Positions 26,636 through 35,869 of a stretch of DNA of 64,000 bases are shown here, in pieces. The notes beneath the pieces were generated by a model. It was not told the origin of the DNA. It ran no database searches and saw only the letters and a program-made list of their open reading frames with translations. A program made the translations under genes and the position numbers. This stretch comes from Alistipes timonensis JC136. GTDB taxonomy: Bacteria; Bacteroidota; Bacteroidia; Bacteroidales; Rikenellaceae. The stretch lies in contig NZ_FNRI01000003.1 in NCBI RefSeq assembly GCF_900107675.1, positions 343,709 to 407,708 on the forward strand. Direction: 5' to 3'. Position 1 is the first letter of the stretch. Each line of letters starts with the position of its first letter.

Positions 26636-27775
26636 ATGAAAACTTACGGCGAAGCGCGCTCATTTTTGGAGGCTTACGGGGTTCAGGGCGTGGAACTGTC
26701 CGATGAATCGGGACGTGCCCGGGTCTATCTGGTTCCGGCGTGGCAGGGACGGGTGATGACCTCGGCTTCGACCGGACCCGAGGGGCCCGGTTACGGCTGG
26801 ATAAACCGTTCGCTGATCGCTTCGGGGGTCCGGAAATCCCGATTCAACCCTTTCGGCGGCGAAGAACGCCTCTGGCTCGGGCCTGAGGGCGGTCCTTTCT
26901 CGCTCTATTTTGCACCCGGCGCCGAGCAGGTCTATGCCAACTGGCAGGTTCCGGCGGCGCTGGACACCGAGCCTTTCCGGGTGGTCGGCCGCGATGCCCG
27001 GCAGGTGCGTTTCGAAGCCGGGATGTCGCTCCGCAATGCCGCCGGAACCTGCTTTGAGGTGGGGGTGACACGGCGTGTCGAGCTGCTTTCGCTCCGACAG
27101 GCGGAGGCGGCGTTGGGGCATGCCCTGTCGCCGGAGCTCGCTCTGGTGGCCTACCGCAGCGAGAACCGCATCGGGAACTGCGGTCCGGACGCCTGGACGC
27201 CCGAGGGCGGCGCTCCGTCGGTCTGGATGCTCGGGATGTTCACGCCGTCGCCGTCGACCACCGTTTTTCTGCCCTGCGACGGCGAAAACGTGCGTGCGGC
27301 CGTCAACAGCGACTACTTCGGAACGCTTCCGGACGACCGGCTCTCCGTATCCGGAGGGCTCGTATGCCTGCGGATCGACGGCGCTTTCCGGTCGAAGATC
27401 GGGCTGCCTGCGGGCCGCGATACGGGACTCTGCGGCAGTTACGACGCGGTGTCGCATCATCTGACGCTGGTTCGCTGCCGGCGTTCTGCGGCGGGCGACC
27501 GCTATGTGGAGAGCCGCTGGGGCGCGCAGGCCGATCCGTTCGGCGGGGATGTCGTCAACGCCTACAACGACGGGCCGACCGAGACCGGCGAGGTGATGGG
27601 CCCGTTCTATGAAATCGAAACCTCGTCGCCGGCGGCCTTCCTGCGGCCCGGCGAGACGCTGTGCCACACGCAGGAGGTTTTCCACCTGCAGGGGGATGAA
27701 GCCCTGCTCGAAGAGCTCCTCCGCGACCTGGTGCCGGGAGGATTGCGGGCTGTGAAAGAAGCGTTCAACCATTAA
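26636..27775 (+). CDS. Mutarotase-like (DUF6786-type) protein
   Basis: A 379-residue protein without a signal peptide, so probably cytoplasmic. Its composition and motifs (RLWLGPEGGPFSLYF, VAYRSENRIGNCG, YNDGP followed by a FYEIETSSPAAF segment) suit the galactose-mutarotase-like beta-sandwich and resemble a Bacteroidota family found next to sugar isomerase and kinase genes. I recall the family as DUF6786 but cannot confirm this. A role in sugar anomer interconversion or sensing is inferred from fold and position only. It is transcribed away from the LacI gene, from a promoter overlapping the LacI operator, and is followed 11 bases later by the kinase gene. Confidence 0.55.
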   Translation: MKTYGEARSFLEAYGVQGVELSDESGRARVYLVPAWQGRVMTSASTGPEGPGYGWINRSLIASGVRKSRFNPFGGEERLWLGPEGGPFSLYFAPGAEQVYANWQVPAALDTEPFRVVGRDARQVRFEAGMSLRNAAGTCFEVGVTRRVELLSLRQAEAALGHALSPELALVAYRSENRIGNCGPDAWTPEGGAPSVWMLGMFTPSPSTTVFLPCDGENVRAAVNSDYFGTLPDDRLSVSGGLVCLRIDGAFRSKIGLPAGRDTGLCGSYDAVSHHLTLVRCRRSAAGDRYVESRWGAQADPFGGDVVNAYNDGPTETGEVMGPFYEIETSSPAAFLRPGETLCHTQEVFHLQGDEALLEELLRDLVPGGLRAVKEAFNH

Positions 27776-27786
27776 CCGAAATAACT

Positions 27787-29412
27787 ATGCAACCTCGAAC
27801 CAATTATCTTTTGGGCGTCGATTTCGGGAGCGATTCCGTGCGGTGCCTCGTTGTCGACGCCGCCGACGGGTCGGAGCTCGCCTCGGCGGTGGTGGCCTAT
27901 CCCCGGTGGGCCGAGCGGCTCTACTGCGATCCCGCGCACAACCGTTACCGCCAGCATCCGCTCGACTATGTCGAATCTCTGGAAGCATCTGTCCGTCAGG
28001 CGTTGGCGGCTTGCGGACGCGACGTTGCCGACGCTGTCTGCGGCATCTCCTTCGACACCACGGCCTCGACCCCGGCGCTGACTGACGCCAAAGGCACCCC
28101 GCTGGCCCTGCTGCCGGAGTTCGCCGAGGAGCCCGATGCGATGTTCGTCCTCTGGAAAGACCATACGGCCCTTGCCGAAGCGGATGAAATAAACGATTTA
28201 GCAAAGAAATGGGAAGTCGATTATACCCGTTACAGCGGCGGCACTTACTCCTGCGAATGGGTGTGGGCCAAGATGCTCCACTGCCTGCGCCATTCGCCCC
28301 GGTTGCTGCCGGCGGCCTATTCATGGGTGGAGCATTGTGACTGGATCAGCGCCCTGCTGGTCGGCGACACGACCCCCGAAACCATCGCCCGCAGCCGTTG
28401 CGTGGCCGGACACAAGGCGATGTGGCACGCCTCGTGGGGTGGACTCCCTGCGCCGGAGTTTCTGGAAGCGGTCGATCCGCTGCTGGGCCTCTTCCGCGGC
28501 CATCTTTATTCCGATACCGTCACGGGCGACGCGTGCGTCGGCCGGTTGTGCGGCGAGTGGGCCGCCCGGCTGGGACTGAAACCGGGCATCGCCGTCGGCG
28601 TGGGGGCCATCGACTGCCATGTCGGGGCCGTCGGGGCCGGGATCGTCCCCGGGACGCTGGTCAAAGTGATGGGAACCTCGACGTGCGACATCGTGGTAGG
28701 CACTTACGAGGAGGTCGGCAGCCGGACCGTGCACGGCATCTGCGGTCAGGTCGACGGTTCGGTGCTGCCCGGGTATATCGGTTTCGAGGCCGGGCAGGCC
28801 GCCTTCGGCGACCTGTATGCCTGGTTCCGGCGGGTGATGGCGTGGCCGCTGCGGCAGATCGCCAAAAGCGATCCGCAGCTCGAAGAGCGAATCCTCGGGG
28901 AACTGACGGCCGAAGCCGAACGGCTGCCGCTGACGGCCGAAGACCCCGTGGCGCTCGACTGGCACAATGGACGCCGCACGCCTGATGCCGATCCCCGGGT
29001 GCGGGGTGCGTTGGACGGGCTGACCCTTGCGACGTCGGCGCCGGCGATTTACAAGACGCTGGTCGAAGCGACGGTCTTCGGGTCCCGGGCCATCAACGAG
29101 CGGATGCTCGAGGAGGGGGTGCCCATCGACAATATTCTCGCCATCGGCGGCATCGCCCGCAAATCGCCCTTTGTGATGCAGACGATGGCCGACGTCATCG
29201 GCGTTCCGATCCGGGTGGCGGACAGCGACCAGGCCTGCGCCCTGGGTGCGGCGATGTTCGCAGCGGTCGCCGCCGGGCTCTACGGGTCGGTGCAGGAGGC
29301 CCAGCAGGCGATGTGTCCCGGTTTTTCGGACGAATATTTGCCTGATATGGAGCGGCATGCGATTTACGACCGTCTTTATGACCGCTATCTGAAACTCGGA
29401 GGTCGTCGCTGA
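27787..29412 (+). CDS. araB: Ribulokinase-family sugar kinase (FGGY)
   Basis: ATP-dependent carbohydrate kinase of the FGGY family, 541 residues (E. coli AraB has 566). It starts with the phosphate-binding LLGVDFGSDSVRCLVVD and has the ribulokinase segments FVLWKDHTA, GGTYSCEWVWAKML, GVGAIDCHVGAVGAG, KVMGTSTCDI and NILAIGGIARKSP. The usual reaction is L-ribulose to L-ribulose-5-phosphate. Since no arabinose isomerase or epimerase accompanies it and fucI lies across the shared operator, its job here may be to phosphorylate the ketose made by FucI. The last two points are inference. It is followed by the promoter-repeat region, with no obvious terminator. Confidence 0.85.
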   Translation: MQPRTNYLLGVDFGSDSVRCLVVDAADGSELASAVVAYPRWAERLYCDPAHNRYRQHPLDYVESLEASVRQALAACGRDVADAVCGISFDTTASTPALTDAKGTPLALLPEFAEEPDAMFVLWKDHTALAEADEINDLAKKWEVDYTRYSGGTYSCEWVWAKMLHCLRHSPRLLPAAYSWVEHCDWISALLVGDTTPETIARSRCVAGHKAMWHASWGGLPAPEFLEAVDPLLGLFRGHLYSDTVTGDACVGRLCGEWAARLGLKPGIAVGVGAIDCHVGAVGAGIVPGTLVKVMGTSTCDIVVGTYEEVGSRTVHGICGQVDGSVLPGYIGFEAGQAAFGDLYAWFRRVMAWPLRQIAKSDPQLEERILGELTAEAERLPLTAEDPVALDWHNGRRTPDADPRVRGALDGLTLATSAPAIYKTLVEATVFGSRAINERMLEEGVPIDNILAIGGIARKSPFVMQTMADVIGVPIRVADSDQACALGAAMFAAVAAGLYGSVQEAQQAMCPGFSDEYLPDMERHAIYDRLYDRYLKLGGRR

Positions 29413-29466
29413 ACAGGCGTTCCGGAGCGTTAAAAGCCGCAGGCCGCGGGCAGAACCAAACGATTG

Positions 29467-29499
29467 ATTGGCTTTTGCCCGCAGCTTGCACTATCTTTG
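29467..29499 (+). promoter_or_regulatory. queD promoter copy P1 (degenerate -33)
   Basis: ATTG at 29467-29470, a 21-base spacer and TATCTTTG at 29492-29499. The -7 is exact but the -33 has lost one base, so it may be the weakest of the three. Confidence 0.55.
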
Positions 29500-29542
29500 G
29501 CGTTGCCTTAGATAGGCTGTGCCTCGGCAGAACTCAAATAAA

Positions 29543-29574
29543 TTTGTTTCTGCCCTCGCCTTGCACTATCTTTG
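29543..29574 (+). promoter_or_regulatory. queD promoter copy P2
   Basis: TTTG at 29543-29546, a 20-base spacer and TATCTTTG at 29567-29574. The TTTG lies inside the hairpin, so folding or protein binding there would affect the promoter. Confidence 0.65.
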
Positions 29575-29617
29575 ACTTTGTCTTAGACAGGCGGCGGTTC
29601 GGAAGTGCTCAAATAAA

Positions 29618-29649
29618 TTTGGCACTCCGCTCACCTTGCACTATCTTTG
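29618..29649 (+). promoter_or_regulatory. queD promoter copy P3
   Basis: TTTG at 29618-29621, a 20-base spacer and TATCTTTG at 29642-29649. The queD ATG begins only 5 bases after the -7 box, so a transcript from P3 would be leaderless or nearly so. Confidence 0.7.
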
Positions 29650-29653
29650 CAAT

Positions 29654-30106
29654 ATGACAGTGATCAGATTGACCAAGGAATTTTCATTCGAGGCGGCGCA
29701 TGCCCTCGACGGATACGACGGGCCGTGCCGCGAGATTCACGGGCACTCCTACCGGTTGTTCGTGACGGTGAAAGGCTGCCCGGCCGAAGATGCGGACGAT
29801 CCCAAGTGCGGGATGGTGATGGACTTCGGGGTGTTGAAGCGGATTGTGAACGAGGAGATCGTTTCGCGTTTCGACCATGCGCTGGTGCTCCGGGATTCGG
29901 CGTCGGGTGCGGAACTGCGCCGGGTGCTCGCCGCACGATTCGGAAATATCGTTACGGTGGACTATCAGCCTACGTGTGAGAACATGCTCGCCGATTTCGC
30001 CCGCCGCATCGCTGCCCGGCTTCCCGAAGGTGTTGCGCTCCATTCGCTGAAGCTCCACGAAACCGCAACCTCGTTCGCCGAATGGTTCGCCGGCGACAAC
30101 GAGTGA
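29654..30106 (+). CDS. queD: 6-carboxy-tetrahydropterin synthase QueD
   Basis: Zinc enzyme of the PTPS/QueD family, 150 residues, converting dihydroneopterin triphosphate to 6-carboxytetrahydropterin in queuosine biosynthesis. Zinc ligands H16 (FEAAH), H29 and H31 and the catalytic C25 are visible in the CREIHGH block (CxxxHGH), which favours QueD over a eukaryote-type PTPS. ATG 29654 is used; an upstream in-frame ATG would lie before the last promoter. No other que genes are near. FolE, which makes its substrate, is encoded about 10 kb downstream on the same strand and has a similar promoter placed against its start. It probably shares a transcript with polA, 36 bases downstream. Confidence 0.9.
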   Translation: MTVIRLTKEFSFEAAHALDGYDGPCREIHGHSYRLFVTVKGCPAEDADDPKCGMVMDFGVLKRIVNEEIVSRFDHALVLRDSASGAELRRVLAARFGNIVTVDYQPTCENMLADFARRIAARLPEGVALHSLKLHETATSFAEWFAGDNE

Positions 30107-30142
30107 CAGCTCCCCGAACACAAGTGACGCAACCTATCTAAT

Positions 30143-33019
30143 ATGAAAAAACTCTTTCTGGTCGACGCCTATGCGTTGATTTTCAAGTATTACTATGCTT
30201 TTCTGGGACGCCCCATGCGCAACCGCGCGGGGATGAATACCTCGGTGGTGTTCGGGTTCGTGAAGTTCCTGCGCGACATCCAGAAACGCGAAAGGCCCGA
30301 CCTGCTGGGGGTGGCCTTCGACCCCAAGGGCGGCAGTTTCCGCCGCGACATCTTTCCGGAATACAAGGCGAACCGTGCCGAAACGCCCGAGGACATCCTC
30401 TTGTCGGTTCCCTATGTCAAACGGGTGCTCGAGGCGATGTGCATTCCGATCCTCGAGGTCGCGGGCTACGAGGCCGACGACGTGATCGGAACCCTCTCGC
30501 AAAAGGGCGTCGAGGCGGGTTACGACGTCTACATGGTCACCCCCGACAAGGACTACGGGCAGCTCGTGCGCGACAATTGCCGCATCTACAAGCAGCGGGG
30601 CGCTGAGGGGAGCATCGAGATCGTCGGCCGCGAGGCCATCCGCGAGAAGTACGGCATCGACGACCCCCAGCTGGTGCGCGACATCCTCGCGCTGTGGGGC
30701 GATGCTTCGGACAATATCCCCGGCGTGCCGGGCATCGGCGAAAAGAGCGCCTGCAAGCTGGTCCAGGAGTGGGGAACGGTCGAGAACATCCTCGACAACG
30801 TTTCGAAAATCAAGGGAAAACAGGGCGAGAAGATCGCCGAGTGGGCCGACAACCTGCGTCTGGCCAAGCGTCTGACGACCATATGCCTCGATGTGCCGAT
30901 CCCCTTCCGCGAGGAGGATCTCACGGTCTGCGAACCCCATATCGACGAATTGCGCGGGGTCTTCGCCGAGCTCGATTTCAAGGCTTTCATGAACGACCTC
31001 GCCAACCTCGCGCCGCCCGAGGCGCTTCCCGAAGGCCCCCGGCAGGAGGCGCAGACCCAGCTGGCGGAGATGGCCCGCGCCAAGTCCGCCGCGGCGAAGA
31101 AAGCCGCACTGGCGGGTCAGGGCAATCTGTTCGGCGACCCCGTGGTGCAGATGCCCGAGGTTCGGGAGGTTCCCGTCGCCGAACTGCAGGCCGAAGCCGA
31201 TGCGATGCAGCTGGCGACGGCCCAGAACACGCCCCATGAATATACGCTTGTCGAGAACGCCGAACAACTGCGCGCAGTGATTGCCGAGGTCGGGAAATAC
31301 GAGGAGTTCTGCTTCGACACGGAGACCACCGGATTCGACATTTTCAACGACCGGATCGTCGGTCTGTCGCTCGCCGTGGAGCCTTTCAAAGCATGGTACG
31401 TCCCCTTCAAAGAGGAGAACACGCCCCAATATGCGGAGATCGTGCGGCCGCTGTTCGAGAATGAGAACATCGCCAAGATCGGTCAGAACATCAAATTCGA
31501 CCTGATGGTGCTGCGCCGGCTGGGCATTGCGATCCGGGGCCGCAAGTACGACACGATGATCCTCCACTACCTGCTCGATCCCGAGTCGCGCCACAATATG
31601 AACGCCCTTTCGGAACGCTACCTTAACTACAAGCCCATCGAGATCGAATCGCTGATAGGCAAGGGTTCCAAGCAGCTGACGATGGACTTGGTGAACGTCG
31701 AGCGCGTCAAAGAGTACGCCGCCGAGGATGCCGACGTGGCCCTCCGGCTCAAACATGAACTCTACCCGATGGTCGAGAAGATCGGTCTCCAGCACCTCTA
31801 TTTCGAGGTCGAGGAGCCGATGATCGCCGTGCTGGCCGATATCGAGATGGCGGGCGTAAGGATCGACACCGGGGCGCTGGCCGTCTATGCCGTCGAGCTG
31901 AACCGCAAGCTGGGCGAGCTGGAAGCGGCGATCCGCACCGAGGCGGGCGAGGCGAACCTGAACATCAACTCCGCGCGCCAGTTGGGCGAGGTGCTGTTTG
32001 CGAAGATGCGCATCGCCGAGAAGCCCAAGATGACCAAGACCAAGCAGTTCTGCACCGACGAGGACTACCTCCAGTCGTTCGCCCGCAAACACCGCATCGT
32101 GGATCTGATTCTCGAGTACCGGGGCGTCAAAAAACTGCTTTCGACCTATGTCGAGGCGCTGCCCCAGTTGGTCAACCGCACCACGGGGCGTATTCATACC
32201 TCATTCAACCAGGCCGTGACGGCCACCGGGCGCCTTTCGTCGACGAATCCCAACCTGCAGAACATTCCGGTCCGCGACGACATGGGCCGCCGCATCCGCA
32301 AGGCGTTCATCCCCTCGGACGACGACCATCTGTTGCTCTCGGCCGATTACAGCCAGGTCGAACTGCGCCTGATGGCCCATCTTTCGGGCGACGAGTCGCT
32401 GATTGCGGCCTTCGAGCACGGCGAGGACATCCACACCGCCACCGCCGCCAAACTGTTCAACAAATCGCTGGAGGAGGTGACATCCGAGGAGCGTCGCCGG
32501 GCCAAGACGGCCAATTTCGGCATCATCTACGGCATTTCGGCCTTCGGTCTGAGTCAGCGGCTCGAAATTCCCCGCAAGGAGGCCAAAGAGATCATCGACG
32601 GCTATTTCGCCTCCTATCCCAAGGTGAAGGAATATATGGACAACGTGGTTGAGAAGGCCAAGGAGGAGGGTTTCGTGTCGACGATCTTCGGCCGCCGCCG
32701 CTACCTCAACGACATCTCGTCGCACAACGCCGTGGCGCGCGGACTGGCCGAGCGCAACGCCGTGAACGCCCCGATTCAGGGTTCTGCGGCCGACATCATG
32801 AAGATCGCCATGATCAATGTCCACCGGCGTTTCGCCGCCGAGGGCATCCGCTCGCGGGTGATCCTGCAGGTGCATGACGAATTGGTCGTCGACATGCTCC
32901 GTTCGGAACAGGAGCGCGTCACGGCCATCGTCACCGAGTGCATGGAATCCGCGGCGCAGCTCAAAGTGCGGCTTATTGCCGACGCCGGCGTCGGCGACAA
33001 CTGGCTCGAGGCGCATTGA
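30143..33019 (+). CDS. polA: DNA polymerase I
   Basis: Repair and Okazaki-fragment polymerase, 958 residues, slightly longer than E. coli Pol I (928). In order: a 5'-3' exonuclease domain (about 1-300), a linker rich in Ala and Glu (about 290-355), a 3'-5' exonuclease with intact acidic residues D392 and E394 (FDTETT), hence proofreading is likely, and the polymerase domain. Polymerase motif A is DYSQVELR (D735), motif B RRRAKTANFGIIYG, motif C VHDE (D912). Start and end are unambiguous, and a bidirectional terminator follows. No promoter is seen in the 36 bases before it. Confidence 0.97.
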   Translation: MKKLFLVDAYALIFKYYYAFLGRPMRNRAGMNTSVVFGFVKFLRDIQKRERPDLLGVAFDPKGGSFRRDIFPEYKANRAETPEDILLSVPYVKRVLEAMCIPILEVAGYEADDVIGTLSQKGVEAGYDVYMVTPDKDYGQLVRDNCRIYKQRGAEGSIEIVGREAIREKYGIDDPQLVRDILALWGDASDNIPGVPGIGEKSACKLVQEWGTVENILDNVSKIKGKQGEKIAEWADNLRLAKRLTTICLDVPIPFREEDLTVCEPHIDELRGVFAELDFKAFMNDLANLAPPEALPEGPRQEAQTQLAEMARAKSAAAKKAALAGQGNLFGDPVVQMPEVREVPVAELQAEADAMQLATAQNTPHEYTLVENAEQLRAVIAEVGKYEEFCFDTETTGFDIFNDRIVGLSLAVEPFKAWYVPFKEENTPQYAEIVRPLFENENIAKIGQNIKFDLMVLRRLGIAIRGRKYDTMILHYLLDPESRHNMNALSERYLNYKPIEIESLIGKGSKQLTMDLVNVERVKEYAAEDADVALRLKHELYPMVEKIGLQHLYFEVEEPMIAVLADIEMAGVRIDTGALAVYAVELNRKLGELEAAIRTEAGEANLNINSARQLGEVLFAKMRIAEKPKMTKTKQFCTDEDYLQSFARKHRIVDLILEYRGVKKLLSTYVEALPQLVNRTTGRIHTSFNQAVTATGRLSSTNPNLQNIPVRDDMGRRIRKAFIPSDDDHLLLSADYSQVELRLMAHLSGDESLIAAFEHGEDIHTATAAKLFNKSLEEVTSEERRRAKTANFGIIYGISAFGLSQRLEIPRKEAKEIIDGYFASYPKVKEYMDNVVEKAKEEGFVSTIFGRRRYLNDISSHNAVARGLAERNAVNAPIQGSAADIMKIAMINVHRRFAAEGIRSRVILQVHDELVVDMLRSEQERVTAIVTECMESAAQLKVRLIADAGVGDNWLEAH

Positions 33020-33040
33020 CCTCAGCATATTGAAACTGAA

Positions 33041-33071
33041 AAATCGTCCTCCGAAAGAGGACGATTTTTTT
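33041..33071. terminator. Bidirectional terminator between polA and the barrel receptor
   Basis: An 11-bp stem AAATCGTCCTC with its complement, loop CGAAA, and seven T on the plus side. A-rich sequence before it gives T on the minus strand, so it can serve both convergent genes. Confidence 0.9.
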
Positions 33072-33072
33072 G

Positions 33073-35829
33073 TCAGAAGGTATAGGAAACTTCGAGGAAC
33101 CAGTAGCGGCCGAGCAGTGATGTCTGCGAGGTCGAGATGTAATCGTTGACCACCTGTGTCCGGCGGTTCTCGCCCTGATTGAAGATGTCCACGACGCCTG
33201 TCAGCATTCCCAGCCGGTTCTTCGCCCCGAATTTACGGCCGATTTCGACGTTGCAGTAGACCGCGTCGCGGGCCGCCTGCTTCGAGACGTCGTTGCGGTA
33301 GAGGCTGTAAAAGACGATTGCCTTGGCCTCGTACTTTTCGGCGAAGCGCGAGCGCAGGGAGCCGTTGATCTGGGCGTCGAGGTAACGGCTTTTGCCGTAG
33401 GGGCCGCTGGCGAACTCCCCGATTCGCGCCGTGCAGCGGATTTCGGGGGTGACGTGCGAGGAAAAACCCCCGATCAGGTGGAGCATCAGGCCCATATAGT
33501 GCTGGTCCGTTGTCCGGGCGACGCCGTTCAGGAAGAACGGAACCTGCGAATAACCGTATTCCAGTTTGCTTCGGATCGTCGTGCGGACCGCCTTGAACTG
33601 TTTGCTCATCGACAGCGAAGCGTTCAGGTTGAGGTATCCGCCGGCGTTGTCGAACGTGGAGAGCGTGGCTCCGCGCTGTGCCGTATAGTCGTATTCGGGC
33701 AGCGGGGTCTCTTCGGTGAAATAGGTGGTTTTGTCGGCGATGTAATGGAGCGTGTGGCTGCCGTCGAACCGGGCAGCCCAGTTGAAACTCCTTTCGGCGA
33801 TCTGCTGGTTGTAAACAAGCGAGAAATCGGTCTTCAGGGGTTGTTTCAGATCGGGATTTCCCACTCGAAGCAGCAGGGGGTTGCGCGTATCGATCACTCC
33901 GCGCAGCTGTTCGAGCGAAATATCGTCCACCCGCGACTGCGCTCTGAGCGACAGGCTTTTCTGCGGTGTGAAATTGTATGAAAAATCCAGTCTGGGGATT
34001 ACCGACCAGAAGGTCCGGGGCGTGTACACATCGTGGGGCAGCCGTTCGTCGCGGTTGGCGACGGTCGCGTTGCCGCCGATGCCGGCGTCTAAACGGACTT
34101 TCCGGTTCGGCCGGAAGGTGTAATTGAACGTGAGGGTGTTGTGGCTTGCGTTGACCGTGTAATCGTAGGTGTTCAGCAGGTCGAGCGCCCCCAGCGGATC
34201 GTTCAGAAAATCGACCGACCGCTGTTTCGACCGCTCGTTCCGGTAGTCGAATTCATAATTCAGTCTGATTGTCGAAACTTTGGAAATATCCTTCGAAAAT
34301 CCGAATTGTCCCTGCACGTTCCAGACGGACCCGTCGCCGTGGTTGCGCAGGTTGGTGCGGAAACTGGTTGTGCCGAGCGTATCTATTTCCCAGCCGTCCC
34401 GGTCGTTGTTCGAATAGTCCGCAGAGGCCGAAGCTGTAATAAATGCGTCGTTGTTGAATCCTTGCGAATACGATACAGAGGCTTCCAACTTTCTCGAATC
34501 CCCGTCCGAACGGGTGCGGCGCAACTGCGATACGGTGTTTCCGTCGGTCCGGTCGGTCGAACCGTTCGTCGTGCGGCCCATCTGCGTACCATAGCTTCCC
34601 TTGATGCGGGTTTGCAGGATGTGTCTTCCGCGGGCATGCGTAAACATTCCGCCCAGGTCATAGGTATTGTTTTTCGTCAGCGCTTTCGACTGCGACTCTA
34701 CCCGGCGGATCTCGTAAACCTCGGTCGGAAAGTAGTCTGTCATACTTTGCTGTTCAGTCTCACTTCGGTCAAGATATATGGAAACGTTGATGCCGTATTT
34801 CAGCGAGTCGCCCTTCCGGTGGCTGTAACTGCCGTTTATTTCGGTGTACCGGAACGGGGTCGGAGGTGTATATATCGATAATACGTCTATGCCTAACCTC
34901 CGGGCGGCATTGCTGCCGTTGTAAGCCATCAGGCTCATGCTGTTTCGGGGTGTGTTCAGACTGACGACGGCCCGCTCGTCATGTCGTGCCGTATGTTTGC
35001 CGTTGTAGTCGGTCTGGGTGCTGACGCCTCCGGATGCTGCGAGCATAATATTTTTGATTATCTTGGGCTTGCTCTTCGTGGTGACGTCCATCACCTTGTC
35101 TTTCGGGGCCCGGGTGTCGCCGATGCGTTTCGCCACGGGATTGTCCTCGTCGTAGACCTTTACGTCCTTGATGTCCTCGGTCGTCAGGTCCCGGAGCGCG
35201 GCCTTCGTGTCGTCGCCGAAGAAAGTTTGTCCGTCGACATAGACGCGTTTGATCTCCGCGCCGTTGGCGAAGATGCTTCCGTCGCGGACCTCGATGCCCG
35301 GCAGCTGTTTCAGCAGCTCCCCGAGCCGGTCCCCGGGCAGGGTCTTGAAAGCGGCGGCATCGTAGACGGTCGTATCTCCGCGGATAATCATGGCGATGCG
35401 GTCGCCCCGCACCTCCACCGCGGCGATCTGCCGTTCGTCCTCGGCCAGATTCACGTCGATATTGCCGACGAAATCTTTCGCTTCGTACCTTTTCGAAAAG
35501 GGTTTGTAACCCATGAAACTCACGGTCAGCTCCACCGGATGCCGGAACCTCCGGAAACATTCGCAGCGAGCGCTTGTGACGGTGAATACCATGTTTTTGA
35601 CCGTTGCATACGCAAGCGTGTCTTTTCCGGAAACGATCCGGACCGTCGCTCCGACCAGTGGCTCTTTCGTCAGGCTGTCCTGTACGTAGATTACCGTCCG
35701 GGCGGTGCTCGGAGGTCTCATCATACCGGCTCCGACAATCACTTCCTGCCCGTTGGCGGGCGGGAGAAGGCTCAGACAGAAGCATAAGGCAAACAGGCTG
35801 CGGAGACCGGCTCGGGGCGGAGGGATCAT
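33073..35829 (-). CDS. Outer membrane TonB-dependent-receptor-like barrel protein
   Basis: A 918-residue outer membrane protein with a signal peptide (about 1-27). Residues 40-135 form a carboxypeptidase-regulatory-like domain (DSLTKEPLVGATVRI), followed by a plug-like region (LLKQLPGIEVRDG, then RVYVDGQTFFGDD) and a long beta-barrel ending FLEVSYTF. This is the Bacteroidota type of receptor that works without SusD. Plug motifs typical of SusC (such as YVIDG) are missing. No partner genes or ligand are indicated. It is convergent with polA and encoded 40 bases downstream of the nitroreductase gene, possibly on the same transcript. Confidence 0.85.
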   Translation of the reverse strand: MIPPPRAGLRSLFALCFCLSLLPPANGQEVIVGAGMMRPPSTARTVIYVQDSLTKEPLVGATVRIVSGKDTLAYATVKNMVFTVTSARCECFRRFRHPVELTVSFMGYKPFSKRYEAKDFVGNIDVNLAEDERQIAAVEVRGDRIAMIIRGDTTVYDAAAFKTLPGDRLGELLKQLPGIEVRDGSIFANGAEIKRVYVDGQTFFGDDTKAALRDLTTEDIKDVKVYDEDNPVAKRIGDTRAPKDKVMDVTTKSKPKIIKNIMLAASGGVSTQTDYNGKHTARHDERAVVSLNTPRNSMSLMAYNGSNAARRLGIDVLSIYTPPTPFRYTEINGSYSHRKGDSLKYGINVSIYLDRSETEQQSMTDYFPTEVYEIRRVESQSKALTKNNTYDLGGMFTHARGRHILQTRIKGSYGTQMGRTTNGSTDRTDGNTVSQLRRTRSDGDSRKLEASVSYSQGFNNDAFITASASADYSNNDRDGWEIDTLGTTSFRTNLRNHGDGSVWNVQGQFGFSKDISKVSTIRLNYEFDYRNERSKQRSVDFLNDPLGALDLLNTYDYTVNASHNTLTFNYTFRPNRKVRLDAGIGGNATVANRDERLPHDVYTPRTFWSVIPRLDFSYNFTPQKSLSLRAQSRVDDISLEQLRGVIDTRNPLLLRVGNPDLKQPLKTDFSLVYNQQIAERSFNWAARFDGSHTLHYIADKTTYFTEETPLPEYDYTAQRGATLSTFDNAGGYLNLNASLSMSKQFKAVRTTIRSKLEYGYSQVPFFLNGVARTTDQHYMGLMLHLIGGFSSHVTPEIRCTARIGEFASGPYGKSRYLDAQINGSLRSRFAEKYEAKAIVFYSLYRNDVSKQAARDAVYCNVEIGRKFGAKNRLGMLTGVVDIFNQGENRRTQVVNDYISTSQTSLLGRYWFLEVSYTF

Positions 35830-35869
35830 GCGTCGGGTGGCGTAGGCGTATCGGTTTTTCGGAACGGGA

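Larger units (their letters stand above)
29448..29653 (+). repeat. Three tandem hairpin-promoter repeats before queD
   Basis: Three copies of a unit made of an inverted repeat (29448-29480, 29526-29554, 29600-29629) followed by CTTGCACTATCTTTG. The -7 boxes lie at 29492, 29567 and 29642, exactly 75 bases apart. The second and third hairpins share the inner CAAATAAATTTG, while their outer stems differ in sequence but still pair (GGCAGAA/TTCTGCC against AGTGC/GCACT). Copies 1 and 2 also share a CTTAGA-x-AGGC segment after the promoter. No open frame of note lies inside. Confidence 0.85.

Noticed and set aside
29413..29653. A tRNA or small RNA gene in the gap before queD
   Set aside because: No cloverleaf was seen; the gap is explained by the three promoter/hairpin repeats.
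30134..32197. A 687-codon open frame on the minus strand opposite polA
   Set aside because: It mirrors the polA reading frame, and polA motifs are complete on the other strand.
33073..35829. A third SusC-type PUL around the 918-residue receptor
   Set aside because: No SusD or enzyme gene is next to it and SusC plug motifs are missing.
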